Assembly (NCBI RefSeq): GCF_030295915.1
Contig: NZ_AP027361.1
Span: 3,224,001 to 3,288,000 of the forward strand
Length of the DNA: 64,000 nt
Reading direction: 5' to 3'
DNA from: Thalassotalea sediminis
GTDB lineage: Bacteria; Pseudomonadota; Gammaproteobacteria; Enterobacterales; Alteromonadaceae
Shown: positions 1 to 9,537 of the stretch, piece by piece
How the letters are laid out: each line of letters starts with the position of its first letter
Position numbering within the stretch: position 1 is the first letter of the stretch
Notes under the pieces: generated by a model
Told to the model about the DNA's origin: nothing
Databases searched by the model: none
Seen by the model: the letters and a program-made list of their open reading frames with translations, nothing else
Program-made: the position numbers and the translations under genes

Positions 1-790
1 AGTTTTCTGCGTTAAGTAGTTGACCTACAATGTTATGAACCATCGCATAAAACTTATCAATATCAATTGTGGCGTCATTGGTTAATTCTGAAATCCGATA
101 CAATGACTCTTGTAATAGTTCAGAGCGTTCTCTTTCACGTATCTGATCCATTAACTCTCTTGTACGTGCATCAACGGCTTTTTGCAGGCGCTCTCTATCT
201 TGTAAACGTGTCATCGCCGTCACAATATGTTGAGCAGTAAAGGTAAGCATTTCTAAATCATGCTCTTGGTAACGCGTTTCTTCGTTATAGCTTTGCACTG
301 CCATGACACCAATGACCATGCCATCTAAAATCAACGGTACACCTAACCAATCAGTTCCTATCGTGCCTAACGCCTTTATAGAACCTGCTTTTTCCATCAA
401 TTGCATTTTTTCGGGAGTAACGAGTAAAGGCTCGCCAGTTTCAATGACGTAAGAAGTCATTGAGCCTTCAAACTTGTTATAGTCAACAGGCCCAGGAGGA
501 AAGCTGTCCTTTTCGTCGACATCATAAACAAAATCTAGCGTATTGAAGGTTTGGTCGTACAAGGCAATATAAAAATTGGTAGCCTTCATGATCGACGCAA
601 TAGCCTGATGAACCTGAGGATAAAAAGTATTGAGATCAGCACACTCGTGCGAAAGCTGATTAAGCGTAAAAAGTGCAGTATACCGCCCTTCAAGCTTGCG
701 ATACTTATCAAGCATCGACAACGCTTCCTTCGCTAAAGCATAATCATTTGTAGACAGTGAACTAGTATCACTTGATGTTTTATTGGTCAT
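1..790 (-). CDS. GAF-domain signalling protein (3' part beyond the left edge)
   Basis: An open frame runs from an ATG at 790-788 to the window edge (about 263 codons visible), preceded by an AGAGG ribosome site. The translation opens with a short polar segment and a helix (about residues 15-45). It continues as a GAF domain (about 45-190) with the typical GTDWLGVPLILDG and VIGVMAVQSY strands. A charged coiled-coil stretch follows, and then what looks like the start of a second sensory domain. GAF domains sense small molecules or redox state in the cytoplasm. The output domain lies off the window; in this order of bacteria it is often GGDEF, EAL or histidine kinase, but nothing here decides which. 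No signal peptide or membrane segment is visible. Confidence 0.75.
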   Translation of the reverse strand, partial: MTNKTSSDTSSLSTNDYALAKEALSMLDKYRKLEGRYTALFTLNQLSHECADLNTFYPQVHQAIASIMKATNFYIALYDQTFNTLDFVYDVDEKDSFPPGPVDYNKFEGSMTSYVIETGEPLLVTPEKMQLMEKAGSIKALGTIGTDWLGVPLILDGMVIGVMAVQSYNEETRYQEHDLEMLTFTAQHIVTAMTRLQDRERLQKAVDARTRELMDQIRERERSELLQESLYRISELTNDATIDIDKFYAMVHNIVGQLLNAEN

Positions 791-881
791 ATACCTCTAA
801 ATTATCACAACTTTAACAAAATCCCTAGCAGTGAATAAAGAATGCATTAGAAGCTTTAGTGCTTTATAAACGTTACATATT

Positions 882-1175
882 TTAGTTATCTACACCTTCT
901 TTTTTTAGTGTTTGCATTTCTTTTTTATTACCACAAATTGCATCTTGGTGGCTTTCTCTGTAGTAACGAATTTCTACACAATCTTGTTGATAGCGTCGTT
1001 CAAGTTCTGTACGGATAATAGGTTTATCTTTAGCCGCCACAATTTGACGCTGCAATGATTGGCATTGCTGAATTTGTTCTGTAGCAACAGTAATATCTTC
1101 ACACGTTTGCTGATTACTTGAACACGCTGACAATAAAACGTTAACCCCTAAAGCCAATGACAAAGGTAATTTCAT
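882..1175 (-). CDS. Small cysteine-containing lipoprotein, unknown function
   Basis: This is a 97-residue protein with a lipoprotein signal: a hydrophobic stretch ending in LLSAC, with the lipidated cysteine at about residue 18. I chose the ATG at 1175 because GGAAAG lies upstream; a TTG 24 bases earlier is also in frame but would lengthen the signal peptide. The mature part is short, polar and probably helical, with four further cysteines (in TCED, QQCQS, QDCVE and AICGN) that could form disulfides in the periplasm. It stands alone between the GAF gene and an oppositely oriented oxygenase gene. I do not recognise the family, so any role beyond an envelope lipoprotein would be a guess. Confidence 0.65.
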   Translation of the reverse strand: MKLPLSLALGVNVLLSACSSNQQTCEDITVATEQIQQCQSLQRQIVAAKDKPIIRTELERRYQQDCVEIRYYRESHQDAICGNKKEMQTLKKEGVDN

Positions 1176-1335
1176 TATATTTTTCTTTCCATAATTCAAT
1201 GTATTATATTTTCATTATAGCGGCGTTTTTTATTGTCGATACATTTTAAGCTGTTATTTATAAAAATCTTTACCTGACCAATTAGACAGGTTTTGATATA
1301 CTGATCAAAGTACAAAATATTGATGGGTTTTAGTT

Positions 1336-2175
1336 ATGCAAGTTCAAGTAGTAGACTACCGTGATAAAGACGCGCCAGCGCGCTTTGTGCAAAGTTTGAG
1401 AGACACAGGGTTTGGTGTTTTAACACACCATCCAATTAAACAAGCCTTGGTTGAATCAATATACCAGCGTTGGTATGATTTTTTTCAAAACGGGCAGCCT
1501 GAAAACTATGCTTTTGATCCTGAGACCCAAGATGGCTATTTTGCACCTGCAATTTCGGAAACCGCTAAAGGTCATCAAAAAAAAGATATAAAAGAGTATT
1601 ATCACGTTTATCCTTGGGGAAGAATTCCCCAAGCACTAAAAGAAGAAATCCTCGAATATTATAACTTAGCAAGTGCCCTTGCAGCTGAATTGCTAGATTG
1701 GATTGAAAAATATAGTCCTGAAGACGTAGCAAAGCATTACTCAGAGCCGCTTTCAGCAATGATAAAAGATACACCAAATACGCTATTACGTGTACTGCAT
1801 TATCCACCCTTGTCAGGTGATGAAGAACCAGGTGCAGAAAGAGCCGCAGCCCATGAAGATATTAATCTCATCACGATTTTACCAGCAGCTAATGAACCTG
1901 GCTTACAAGTGCAATTAAAAGACGGCCAATGGTTTGATGTCCCCGCTGATTTTGGTCAATTGATCATTAATATTGGTGATATGCTGCAAGAAGCTTCAGG
2001 CGGTTACTTTCCTTCGACCAGTCACCGCGTTATAAATCCTTCGGGTGAAGAAGCTAAGAAATCTCGTATATCATTGCCACTTTTCTTACATCCACGCGAT
2101 GAAGTTGTTTTATCTGAACGACATACGCAAAAGAGCTACTTATTAGAGCGATTAAAAGAACTTGGTGTAAAATAA
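1336..2175 (+). CDS. Isopenicillin-N-synthase-like 2OG-Fe(II) oxygenase
   Basis: A 279-residue enzyme of the non-haem iron, 2-oxoglutarate-dependent oxygenase superfamily. The N-terminal DIOX_N-like part includes a GFGVLTHH motif. The jelly-roll core carries the iron ligands in HED (H173, D175) and SHRV (H230), and the arginine that normally binds 2-oxoglutarate in SRISLPLFLHP (R244), so all active-site residues are present. It is probably cytosolic and hydroxylates or desaturates a small molecule. The substrate cannot be read from the sequence, and no biosynthetic genes stand next to it. It is a single-gene transcript with its own terminator before rapA. Confidence 0.8.
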   Translation: MQVQVVDYRDKDAPARFVQSLRDTGFGVLTHHPIKQALVESIYQRWYDFFQNGQPENYAFDPETQDGYFAPAISETAKGHQKKDIKEYYHVYPWGRIPQALKEEILEYYNLASALAAELLDWIEKYSPEDVAKHYSEPLSAMIKDTPNTLLRVLHYPPLSGDEEPGAERAAAHEDINLITILPAANEPGLQVQLKDGQWFDVPADFGQLIINIGDMLQEASGGYFPSTSHRVINPSGEEAKKSRISLPLFLHPRDEVVLSERHTQKSYLLERLKELGVK

Positions 2176-2233
2176 AACACAACCCCTAAACACTAAGAAA
2201 ATTTCAGTATTTTTCAGAAAAATTAGATGATCA

Positions 2234-2270
2234 GCGCTATGATTAACGTTACCATAGCGCCCCTTTTTTA
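2234..2270 (+). terminator. Rho-independent terminator after the oxygenase gene
   Basis: GCGCTATG (2234-2241) pairs with CATAGCGC (2253-2260) around an 11-base loop, followed by CCC and a run of T. It separates the oxygenase gene from rapA. Confidence 0.6.
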
Positions 2271-2297
2271 CATCGCATATTTTCGGAGTGTATTTCT

Positions 2298-5216
2298 ATG
2301 TCGTTTCAGCCGGGCCAACGTTGGATTAGTGATGGAGAATCAGATCAAGGATTAGGCACAGTAACGAGTGTTGAGAACCGTTTCGTTTCTATCATGTTTA
2401 CAGCAACGGGTGATATAAGAAAATACGCCATAGACAACGCCCCATTAACACGAGTTATCTTTCAAAAAGGCGATACCATCCCTAGCCATGAAGGATGGCA
2501 GTTAGTCATTACTGATACCGAAGACACAGATGGCATTCTCACTTATCACGGCACACGTGTCGATAATGATGAAGTAACTAGCCTTAAAGAAGTGATGATT
2601 GATCACTTTATTAAATTCAATAAACCACATGATAGATTACTCAATGGTCAAGTAGATAGGCTAGATTGGTTTCGATTAAGAAAAGACAGTTTAAAACACC
2701 AATATCAACAGCAGCAATCTTCATTAACAGGCTTAACTGGTGGCCGTGTTAGTTTGATCCCACATCAGTTATATATCGCCGATGAAGTGGGTAGCAGATT
2801 TGCACCGCGCGTTTTATTAGCCGATGAAGTAGGCTTAGGTAAAACAATTGAAGCAGGCTTGATAATTCACCAACAGCTTGTAACGGGTAGAGCGCAGCGC
2901 GTTCTCATCATTGTACCGGAATCGCTAACCCACCAATGGTTAGTAGAAATGCTACGACGTTTTAACTTACATTTTAGTATCTTTGATGAAACACGCTGTC
3001 AAGAGATCGCGAATGCAAGTGATGAAGATGAAGCGGTAAATCCATTTTCTGCCGAACAATTAGTATTAGTTAATCTCAACTTTATTAAAGATAATCCTGA
3101 ATGGTACGAAGCATTAATTGCCGAAGAATGGGATTTAATGGTCGTTGATGAAGCCCATCATTTAAACTGGCAAGTTAATAATGTCAGCGTTGAATATTTA
3201 TGCATAGAACAACTTGCTCAAACGATCCCTGGTGTATTGCTACTAACAGCGACACCAGATCAATTAGGTCATGAAAGCCACTTTGCCCGTTTGCGTCTAC
3301 TCGATCCTGATAGATTTTATGACTATCAAACCTTTATTGAAGAAGAAACTCACTACACTGAAGTAGCGGACGCTGCCAATGCATTAGTTGCTAATAAGCC
3401 TTTAACCGCTCAACAACAAGAAGTGTTAACAACGCTATTAGCTGAATCTGATATTAGTGCCTTGTTGTCGCAATTGACGGCAAGCGAAGATGAACAAGCT
3501 AACGCACGCAAAACATTACTCAATCAACTGTTAGATCGACATGGTACTGGCAGAATTTTATTTAGAAATAGCCGCAATACAATTAAAGGCTTTCCAGAAA
3601 GAAAACTCCATGCAACCGCATTATCAATGCCAGAAGCATATCAAGAAGCCATTGAAGACTTTTTACTATCTGATACGCGTGACAACCTTTTAGAGAAAAA
3701 ACAAGCAAATTACTTACACACCCCAGAGCGTTTGTTTGACCTAGCGTCTATCAAACCTTGGTATGAAATAGATCCCCGTGTTGATTACTTAATCTCTTTG
3801 TTAAAAACACTTAACAAAGAAAAAGTACTGGTTATTTGTGCACATGCGGAAACAGCCATTGAACTCGAAAACGCTTTGCGTGTTAAAGAAGGTATGCGCG
3901 CCGCTGTTTTCCATGAAGGTCTAAGCATTTTTGAGCGTGACCGTGCAGCCGCATATTTCGCGCAAGATGAAGACAGCGCTCAAGTATTGCTCTGTTCAGA
4001 AATAGGCAGTGAAGGTCGAAATTTCCAATTTGCTCATCACTTAGTGCTCTTTGATCTGCCAATGAACCCTGATTTATTGGAGCAACGTATAGGTCGATTA
4101 GATCGTATTGGTCAAACGCAAACAATCAATCTACATGTACCTTATTTTGAACAGTCAGCGCAAAGCGCATTATTTCAATGGTATCAAGAAGGCCTTAATG
4201 CCTTTGAACATACCTGCGTAACAGGCAGAGCAGTGTACGAAGCCTATGCTGAGCAACTGACAGATCTTAAATTCTCACCTGTTGTCGATGAGAAAACCAT
4301 CGAAAAATTTGTTAATGACAGTCATCAACTCCACTTAACATTGAAAGCAGAGTTAGAGACAGGTCGAGATAAATTATTAGAACTAAACTCTTCTGGTCAA
4401 GGCCGAGCAGAGACATTGGTAGAAGATATTATCAAGCAAGATAACCACACTAGCCTTCCTCAGTTTATGTTCCAAGTATTTGATGTATTTGGTATTGCAC
4501 AAGATGATAAAGCCGACAATGCAATTGCACTGCAACCTACCGAGCATATGTTAAGTGGTAACTTCCCGTGTCTACCTGATGACGGCACAACAGTGACCTT
4601 TCATCGAGATACAGCCTTAGCCTGCGAGGATTACCATTTGCTGACGTGGGATCACCCAATGGTGACTGGCGCGATCGATCTCGTATTATCAGATGATGTT
4701 GGAAATTCGAGTATTGGCTTGCTTAAAAATCCAGCGCTACCTGCAGGTACATTTTTCTTAGAGTGTTTGTTCACACTTGAAGCCACTGCGCCAAGCCAAC
4801 TGCAATTAAAACGCTATCTACCGACCACGCCTATTCGTGTGCTAGTAGACAAAAACGCGAATAACCTTGCCGATAAAGTCAGTGAACAAGTTCTCGATCA
4901 ACAACTCGTGCCCGTGAAAAAGCAAGTGGCTTTGCAACTTGTTAAAGCATTAAAAGGCCAAGTAGCACCGTTAGTTGAGAAAGCAGAATCTCATGCTGCG
5001 TCACAGGTAAACGCATTAATCAATGATGCTGAAAACATTATGAATGAAAAGCTTGAACAAGAGTGGCAACGCTTATCGGCACTCAAAGCAATTAATCCAA
5101 GTGTTAGACAGGAAGAGCTAGATTTTATAAAAGTACAACAGCAAGAGTTAGATACCTACATTAAAAAGGCTCAGCTAAAATTTGAAGCAGTTAGAATGAT
5201 AGTGGTGACTCACTAA
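2298..5216 (+). CDS. rapA: RNA polymerase-associated SWI2/SNF2 ATPase RapA
   Basis: The 972-residue length matches RapA (968 in E. coli). An N-terminal tandem Tudor-like part (about 1-110) precedes the helicase core, with Walker A DEVGLGKT at 176-183, DEAH at 284-287 and motif III in LLTATPDQLG. The helicase C-terminal lobe has QRIGRLDRIGQ, and a long RapA-specific C-terminal region follows. RapA binds RNA polymerase and helps recycle it from post-termination complexes, using ATP. The ATG at 2298 follows a CGGAG ribosome site. The stop lies two bases before rluA, so the two are probably co-transcribed; this pairing is common in gammaproteobacteria. Confidence 0.97.
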   Translation: MSFQPGQRWISDGESDQGLGTVTSVENRFVSIMFTATGDIRKYAIDNAPLTRVIFQKGDTIPSHEGWQLVITDTEDTDGILTYHGTRVDNDEVTSLKEVMIDHFIKFNKPHDRLLNGQVDRLDWFRLRKDSLKHQYQQQQSSLTGLTGGRVSLIPHQLYIADEVGSRFAPRVLLADEVGLGKTIEAGLIIHQQLVTGRAQRVLIIVPESLTHQWLVEMLRRFNLHFSIFDETRCQEIANASDEDEAVNPFSAEQLVLVNLNFIKDNPEWYEALIAEEWDLMVVDEAHHLNWQVNNVSVEYLCIEQLAQTIPGVLLLTATPDQLGHESHFARLRLLDPDRFYDYQTFIEEETHYTEVADAANALVANKPLTAQQQEVLTTLLAESDISALLSQLTASEDEQANARKTLLNQLLDRHGTGRILFRNSRNTIKGFPERKLHATALSMPEAYQEAIEDFLLSDTRDNLLEKKQANYLHTPERLFDLASIKPWYEIDPRVDYLISLLKTLNKEKVLVICAHAETAIELENALRVKEGMRAAVFHEGLSIFERDRAAAYFAQDEDSAQVLLCSEIGSEGRNFQFAHHLVLFDLPMNPDLLEQRIGRLDRIGQTQTINLHVPYFEQSAQSALFQWYQEGLNAFEHTCVTGRAVYEAYAEQLTDLKFSPVVDEKTIEKFVNDSHQLHLTLKAELETGRDKLLELNSSGQGRAETLVEDIIKQDNHTSLPQFMFQVFDVFGIAQDDKADNAIALQPTEHMLSGNFPCLPDDGTTVTFHRDTALACEDYHLLTWDHPMVTGAIDLVLSDDVGNSSIGLLKNPALPAGTFFLECLFTLEATAPSQLQLKRYLPTTPIRVLVDKNANNLADKVSEQVLDQQLVPVKKQVALQLVKALKGQVAPLVEKAESHAASQVNALINDAENIMNEKLEQEWQRLSALKAINPSVRQEELDFIKVQQQELDTYIKKAQLKFEAVRMIVVTH

Positions 5217-5218
5217 TA

Positions 5219-5884
5219 ATGTCTGCTAATCCTGCCTTTGTTTATTCACCGCCGCAAACACCATATCTTGAAATACTCTACCAAGATAACGATATTGTTG
5301 TGGTGAATAAACCCAGCGGATTATTATCAGTGCCAGGCAGATTACCAGAACATCAAGATTGTTTACAAAACCGTGTTCAACGCGTTTTCCCAACAGCTAC
5401 GGTAGTGCATCGGCTTGATATGGCAACGTCTGGCGTAATGTTAATGGCGCTCAATAAACGTGCTCATGTAGATATCAGTCGCCAGTTTGAAAAGCGACAA
5501 ACAGAGAAGTCTTACTTTGCACGTGTTTTTGGACAGGTTGAGCAAAAACAAGGCTCAGTAGAACAACCACTTATTTGCGACTGGCCAAATCGACCTAAAC
5601 AAAAAATAGATCATGACAACGGTAAAAAAGCACTTACTTATTACCAAGTTATTTCAACCGATCAACATTCAAGCCTTGTAAAACTAACCCCAATTACCGG
5701 ACGCTCACATCAGCTAAGAGTGCATATGCTTCATATCGGGCACCCTATCTTAGGTGACAGGCTCTATGCTAATGCGAAAGCGCTAGCAATGAGTAAAAGA
5801 TTAATGTTACATGCTTATGCGTTAACATTTCATCACCCAGTTAGTCAGCAAAAAATAGAAATTACTGCTCCCTGCCCTTTTTAG
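5219..5884 (+). CDS. rluA: Dual-specificity rRNA/tRNA pseudouridine synthase RluA
   Basis: A 221-residue protein (E. coli RluA has 219) with the RluA catalytic motif HRLDMATSGV, catalytic Asp67. Also present are the conserved entry VVNKPSGLLSVPG and the GRSHQLRVHM/GHPILGDRLY block near the C-terminus. There is no S4 domain, as expected for RluA and unlike RluC or RluD. It converts U746 of 23S rRNA and U32 of several tRNAs to pseudouridine. It starts almost directly after the rapA stop and is probably translated from the same message. Confidence 0.93.
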   Translation: MSANPAFVYSPPQTPYLEILYQDNDIVVVNKPSGLLSVPGRLPEHQDCLQNRVQRVFPTATVVHRLDMATSGVMLMALNKRAHVDISRQFEKRQTEKSYFARVFGQVEQKQGSVEQPLICDWPNRPKQKIDHDNGKKALTYYQVISTDQHSSLVKLTPITGRSHQLRVHMLHIGHPILGDRLYANAKALAMSKRLMLHAYALTFHHPVSQQKIEITAPCPF

Positions 5885-5886
5885 TG

Positions 5887-5908
5887 ACTGTTTTTTACAA
5901 CAGTTTTT
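5887..5908 (+). terminator. Weak hairpin terminator after rluA
   Basis: ACTGTT (5887-5892) pairs with AACAGT (5899-5904), followed by four T. The short A/T-rich stem makes this a modest candidate. Confidence 0.4.
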
Positions 5909-5955
5909 CGTTAAAGTGTCGATAAATAAAATAAATAACAACTCTAAGGCATATA

Positions 5956-6897
5956 ATGATCAGTCGGCATAAAGCATTGTTGTTTATTTTTTTACTTGTT
6001 ACTAGCACGAGTGTATTTGCACATTTTGCGCTGCAAGAAAGTAATGACTCAACGCCAGTAAAACAAGAAGAGAAAGTTAAAGCAGCTGAAAAAGAGGAGC
6101 AACCACAGGAGGATAAAGAAGCACAAAATCAGAAACCTGTTGTTATGCTACCTAAGGCGCTTAAAGAAATATACGAATTAGATTTAAAACACTATTTACC
6201 CGACGATAATTTTGACAACTTAATGGTAGGTTCAGATACCCACCTTGCGTTGGTTAACACCCATGATAGTCAGGCACCAAAGGGAGTTGCCATATTAATC
6301 CCTGAATGGCAGCAACCAGCTACCAGTCCTCAGGCAATAAATGAACTACGCCAGCGCTTACCAAAATATGGGTGGACAACGATCAGCCTACAGCCCATAG
6401 CTAAGCCTGAAAACTATCCTTCAATAGCAACAGAAAAAAGTGCAAAAATTGCCGAGAACAAACAAGCTCTGGTTGAATATCGACAACAACTGGCACTACT
6501 GTTAACTGCCGCGTTGGAGAAAGCTAAAAGCTTCCCAGGTATAATAATTATTGTTGCCCAAGGACAAAATGCGGCGCAAGTCATTACACTGTTAGCACAA
6601 AATCAAATTGACAACCCTGCCGCATTTATCATGCTTAGTGCTTACATGCCGACAGATGAAGAGATCACGGCTTCAGCAAATCAACTTGCTAATTTGTCGT
6701 TGCCAGTGTTCGATTTATACCTTAAGGCAGATCATTTTAAAGTTCCCCAAAACGCGTCTGTACGCCATAAAAAAGTAAAACAAATGGCGAAGTCTCAATA
6801 CCGCCAAACGCGCTTATTTAACTTTAACACCGGCTATTACGATAACGATGCCCTAATAAAACAAATTAATGGTTGGTTAACATCAATCGGTTGGTAA
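5956..6897 (+). CDS. Exported DUF3530 family protein (alpha/beta-hydrolase-like)
   Basis: A 313-residue protein with an N-terminal signal peptide (hydrophobic core about 8-22, ending VFA). A K/E/Q-rich linker (about 34-62) leads into a globular part. The segments KGVAILIPEW, LRQRLPKYGWTTISLQPI and a later IIIIVAQGQNAAQVI follow the layout of DUF3530, a family thought to have an alpha/beta-hydrolase fold. Where a nucleophile serine (GxSxG) would sit the sequence reads AQGQNA, so classical esterase activity is doubtful. Probably periplasmic, function unknown. It is convergent with djlA, with only about 20 bases between. Confidence 0.7.
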   Translation: MISRHKALLFIFLLVTSTSVFAHFALQESNDSTPVKQEEKVKAAEKEEQPQEDKEAQNQKPVVMLPKALKEIYELDLKHYLPDDNFDNLMVGSDTHLALVNTHDSQAPKGVAILIPEWQQPATSPQAINELRQRLPKYGWTTISLQPIAKPENYPSIATEKSAKIAENKQALVEYRQQLALLLTAALEKAKSFPGIIIIVAQGQNAAQVITLLAQNQIDNPAAFIMLSAYMPTDEEITASANQLANLSLPVFDLYLKADHFKVPQNASVRHKKVKQMAKSQYRQTRLFNFNTGYYDNDALIKQINGWLTSIGW

Positions 6898-6918
6898 TAA
6901 TGTAACCAAGGGAAACGA

Positions 6919-7710
6919 TTATTTTTTACTTTTACTGATTAACTCATATGCTGCTTGAATATCTTGCGCTTGCTGTTTAGCTGATTCCATCATTTCAGGC
7001 GGTAACCCTTTGGCAACTAGTTTATCTGGGTGATGTTGCGCCATAAGCTTCCGGTAAGACTTTTTAATCATTTGCTGCGAATCTTGTTTCGAAACGCCAA
7101 GTAATTTATAGGCATTATCTAACTGTTGTTGATGAGATTGACCTTGTTGTGCACCTTGATGAAATTGTGCACCCGCCATAATCATTTCTAGCAGCTTATC
7201 TAGATCTCTTGCAGAAAAACCTAAACGTTGTGCGATAACGTGCAGCGCTTCACGTTCGCTGTTATCCAAACTCCCATCAGCAAAAGCCACTTGAATCTGA
7301 ATTTCCAAGAACATTAACAATAAATTTTGTCGATGACCGCAACGCTTTCTTAACGTATCCAATTCTTTTTCTAGTGGAAATCCAGCGAGCTTACCTTCTC
7401 TAAAGGCGTCTTGTGCTTGCCTTTTCATTTCAGCGTTTAAGCCAAGCTTTTGCATATAAGCACTGGCAAAAGCAATCTCGTGCTCAGTTACACGGCCTTT
7501 CGCTTTCGCAATATAGCCCATGGTTGTGAATGTTGTGTAAAAGAATGTTTGTTGTCGACTATCTTCATCTTGCGCTGCAAACCGATCAAAATCGAAGCCC
7601 ATTCCCTTATCAAATCGATGTCCTAGCCACATACCGAGTAATGCACCGATCAAATGCTTACTCAACATAAAACCAAATAAAAAGCCAAGAACTTTACCCC
7701 AGATACGCAT
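6919..7710 (-). CDS. djlA: Membrane-anchored co-chaperone DjlA
   Basis: A 263-residue protein in DjlA order. One N-terminal membrane segment (about 6-30) contains glycine-rich GALLGMWLGHRFD. A TerB-like helical domain (about 50-180) follows, then a Q/H-rich linker and a C-terminal J domain (about 197-263) with HPD at 227-229. The J domain faces the cytoplasm and stimulates DnaK ATPase; DjlA has been linked to envelope stress signalling. It lies 6 bases downstream of murU in the same direction, so amgK-murU-djlA form one minus-strand operon, divergent from lptD. Confidence 0.93.
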   Translation of the reverse strand: MRIWGKVLGFLFGFMLSKHLIGALLGMWLGHRFDKGMGFDFDRFAAQDEDSRQQTFFYTTFTTMGYIAKAKGRVTEHEIAFASAYMQKLGLNAEMKRQAQDAFREGKLAGFPLEKELDTLRKRCGHRQNLLLMFLEIQIQVAFADGSLDNSEREALHVIAQRLGFSARDLDKLLEMIMAGAQFHQGAQQGQSHQQQLDNAYKLLGVSKQDSQQMIKKSYRKLMAQHHPDKLVAKGLPPEMMESAKQQAQDIQAAYELISKSKK

Positions 7711-7716
7711 GAATAG

Positions 7717-8397
7717 TTAACCTTCTAATTCTTTATTAAGTGCTGATAATCGCTGTGGTGTACCGACATCTACCCAATGCCCGGATAATAAACTACCTGT
7801 CACAGCTTGCTCGTCAATGGCTTGCCTTAGTAAGGGCGCTAGTCGCACTGGTTGGCCTGTATTACAAGAAGAAAACAAACTAGCGCGATATAGGCCAACA
7901 CCGCTGAATGTATATCGAGTACTAATATCACCGTCATTTTTAACCAAACCTCGCGTTAAATTAAAATCTCCCGAAAGGTTATGGTTAGGGTTTTTCACAA
8001 GCCATATATGTGCCTGAATATGGCTTGGGAGTTCAGGAATGCCATCAAAATTCGTGTCAATGTAAGTATCACCATTGACCACTAAAAATGGTGCATTGTT
8101 GTCATCAAGCAACGATAAAGCTTGATAAATGCCACCAGCTGTTTCTAATGCTTTATCATTTTCATTACTGTATTGAATTGAAACCCCGAAGGCACTACCG
8201 TCACCTAAAAACTCAATGATTTTATTTCCTAACCAAGAGATATTAATAACAAGCTCACTGAACCCAGCTTTCTTTAGCCTTTCAATATGGTGCAAAATCA
8301 GCGGCTTTCCCGCTACTATAAGCATTGGCTTAGGCAAAGTATTAGTGAGAGGTCGCATTCTTTCGCCACGACCCGCCGCTAAAATCATCGCTTTCAT
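7717..8397 (-). CDS. murU: N-acetylmuramate-1-phosphate uridylyltransferase MurU
   Basis: A 226-residue nucleotidyltransferase with the pyrophosphorylase signature GRGERMRPLT (9-18) followed by PKPMLIVAGKPLI. VVNGDTYIDT supplies the metal-binding aspartate, and GHWVDVGTPQRL lies near the end. In the peptidoglycan recycling route of Pseudomonas and many other Gram-negatives, MurU makes UDP-MurNAc from MurNAc-1-phosphate, bypassing de novo synthesis and so the fosfomycin target. Sugar-1-phosphate nucleotidyltransferases look alike, but the 4-base overlap with the AmgK gene upstream makes MurU the best call. Confidence 0.9.
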   Translation of the reverse strand: MKAMILAAGRGERMRPLTNTLPKPMLIVAGKPLILHHIERLKKAGFSELVINISWLGNKIIEFLGDGSAFGVSIQYSNENDKALETAGGIYQALSLLDDNNAPFLVVNGDTYIDTNFDGIPELPSHIQAHIWLVKNPNHNLSGDFNLTRGLVKNDGDISTRYTFSGVGLYRASLFSSCNTGQPVRLAPLLRQAIDEQAVTGSLLSGHWVDVGTPQRLSALNKELEG

Positions 8398-9392
8398 TTT
8401 TGTAACGTTTCCTCAGTAAAGTGTGGCAGCACTTTTTCAGCCACAAAAAGTTTCAACGGCGTTAACTCTGGGTAATGCTGACATATTTCAACAATATACG
8501 TTAAGGTCAAAGGGATGTCTTTCATGTAGCCGAGCTTATTATCACGGTGTTTTAGCCGTGCAAAAATACCCGCAGCTTTGATATGTCGTTGTATACCCGT
8601 TAAGTCAAACCATCGCTGCCACTGCGACATTGGCAGCTTTTCACCAATGAGTTGTTCACCAAATTCTTCTACAAAGTAACGAAATGCTTCATTAACGACC
8701 GGCACTGGCCATTTTACATAGCAATCTCTCAACAACGACACAATGTCATAGGTAACAGGTCCTACAACTGCATCTTGGAAATCAATAACCGCTAACTTAT
8801 CTTGATACCACATCAGGTTTCTACTGTGAAAATCACGATGCATAAACACTTGCGGTTGTGCAAGTATGTTTTCTATCAAAATATTAAAGCAACATTGCAA
8901 TGCTTCGCGTTCTTGATCAGAGACAGTTAGCGCTAAGTGATGTTCGACTAACCATTCTATAAAAATATTCAGTTCGCGTTGAACAAAATCTCGATCATAT
9001 TCTGGCAAATTTTCACGCGACAACATCGCTATCTCAGGTAATAAATCAATCGCCTCTTGGTACCTTTCGATGACAGTTTCTGACGTGAGAATGTCGGCCA
9101 ATAACGTATCACCTAAATCCTTCAAACTAAAGAAACCACGATCTTGGTCGACATGTAAAATGGTAAGGCTTGGAATATTGGCTACTGCAAAACGCTTTTC
9201 GAGCATCTCATACGCTTGATTGTTACAATAGCGGTTTGGTGCATCAACAGCGATATAATGCTGCCCTTTACTGTGAAACCTAAAATACTTCCTAAAACCA
9301 GCATCACCACTAAGTGGTTGTAATACAATGCCTTTATCTTCATACTTTTCGATTAGCCATGCGGTTAACGGTGCGAGTCTATCGTCGAGCAA
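8394..9392 (-). CDS. amgK: N-acetylmuramate/N-acetylglucosamine anomeric kinase AmgK
   Basis: A 332-residue aminoglycoside-phosphotransferase-like kinase. The catalytic loop HRDFHSRN lies at 185-192 (D187) and the metal-binding IDFQD follows with D204. AmgK phosphorylates C1 of MurNAc or GlcNAc released from cell wall turnover and hands MurNAc-1-phosphate to MurU. The start appears to be a TTG at 9392, since AGGAG lies seven bases upstream and the N-terminus MLDDRLAPLTAWL fits the family. The end overlaps the murU start by four bases, which suggests translational coupling. Confidence 0.9.
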   Translation of the reverse strand: MLDDRLAPLTAWLIEKYEDKGIVLQPLSGDAGFRKYFRFHSKGQHYIAVDAPNRYCNNQAYEMLEKRFAVANIPSLTILHVDQDRGFFSLKDLGDTLLADILTSETVIERYQEAIDLLPEIAMLSRENLPEYDRDFVQRELNIFIEWLVEHHLALTVSDQEREALQCCFNILIENILAQPQVFMHRDFHSRNLMWYQDKLAVIDFQDAVVGPVTYDIVSLLRDCYVKWPVPVVNEAFRYFVEEFGEQLIGEKLPMSQWQRWFDLTGIQRHIKAAGIFARLKHRDNKLGYMKDIPLTLTYIVEICQHYPELTPLKLFVAEKVLPHFTEETLQK

Positions 9393-9537
9393 AAACTTCT
9401 CCTATCGCTTTGGACTACAAAGCTTTTGATTAATAATGTTTCATTACAGAAAATTGCTATATTATTAACAACTTTGCGGTTAAAATAACACGAATTTTTA
9501 TGATACCTAACAATCAATTCTATAAATCGGAACTTTA

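Noticed and set aside
882..1199. Longer version of the small lipoprotein from a TTG at 1199
   Set aside because: The ATG at 1175 has a better ribosome site and gives a normal signal peptide.
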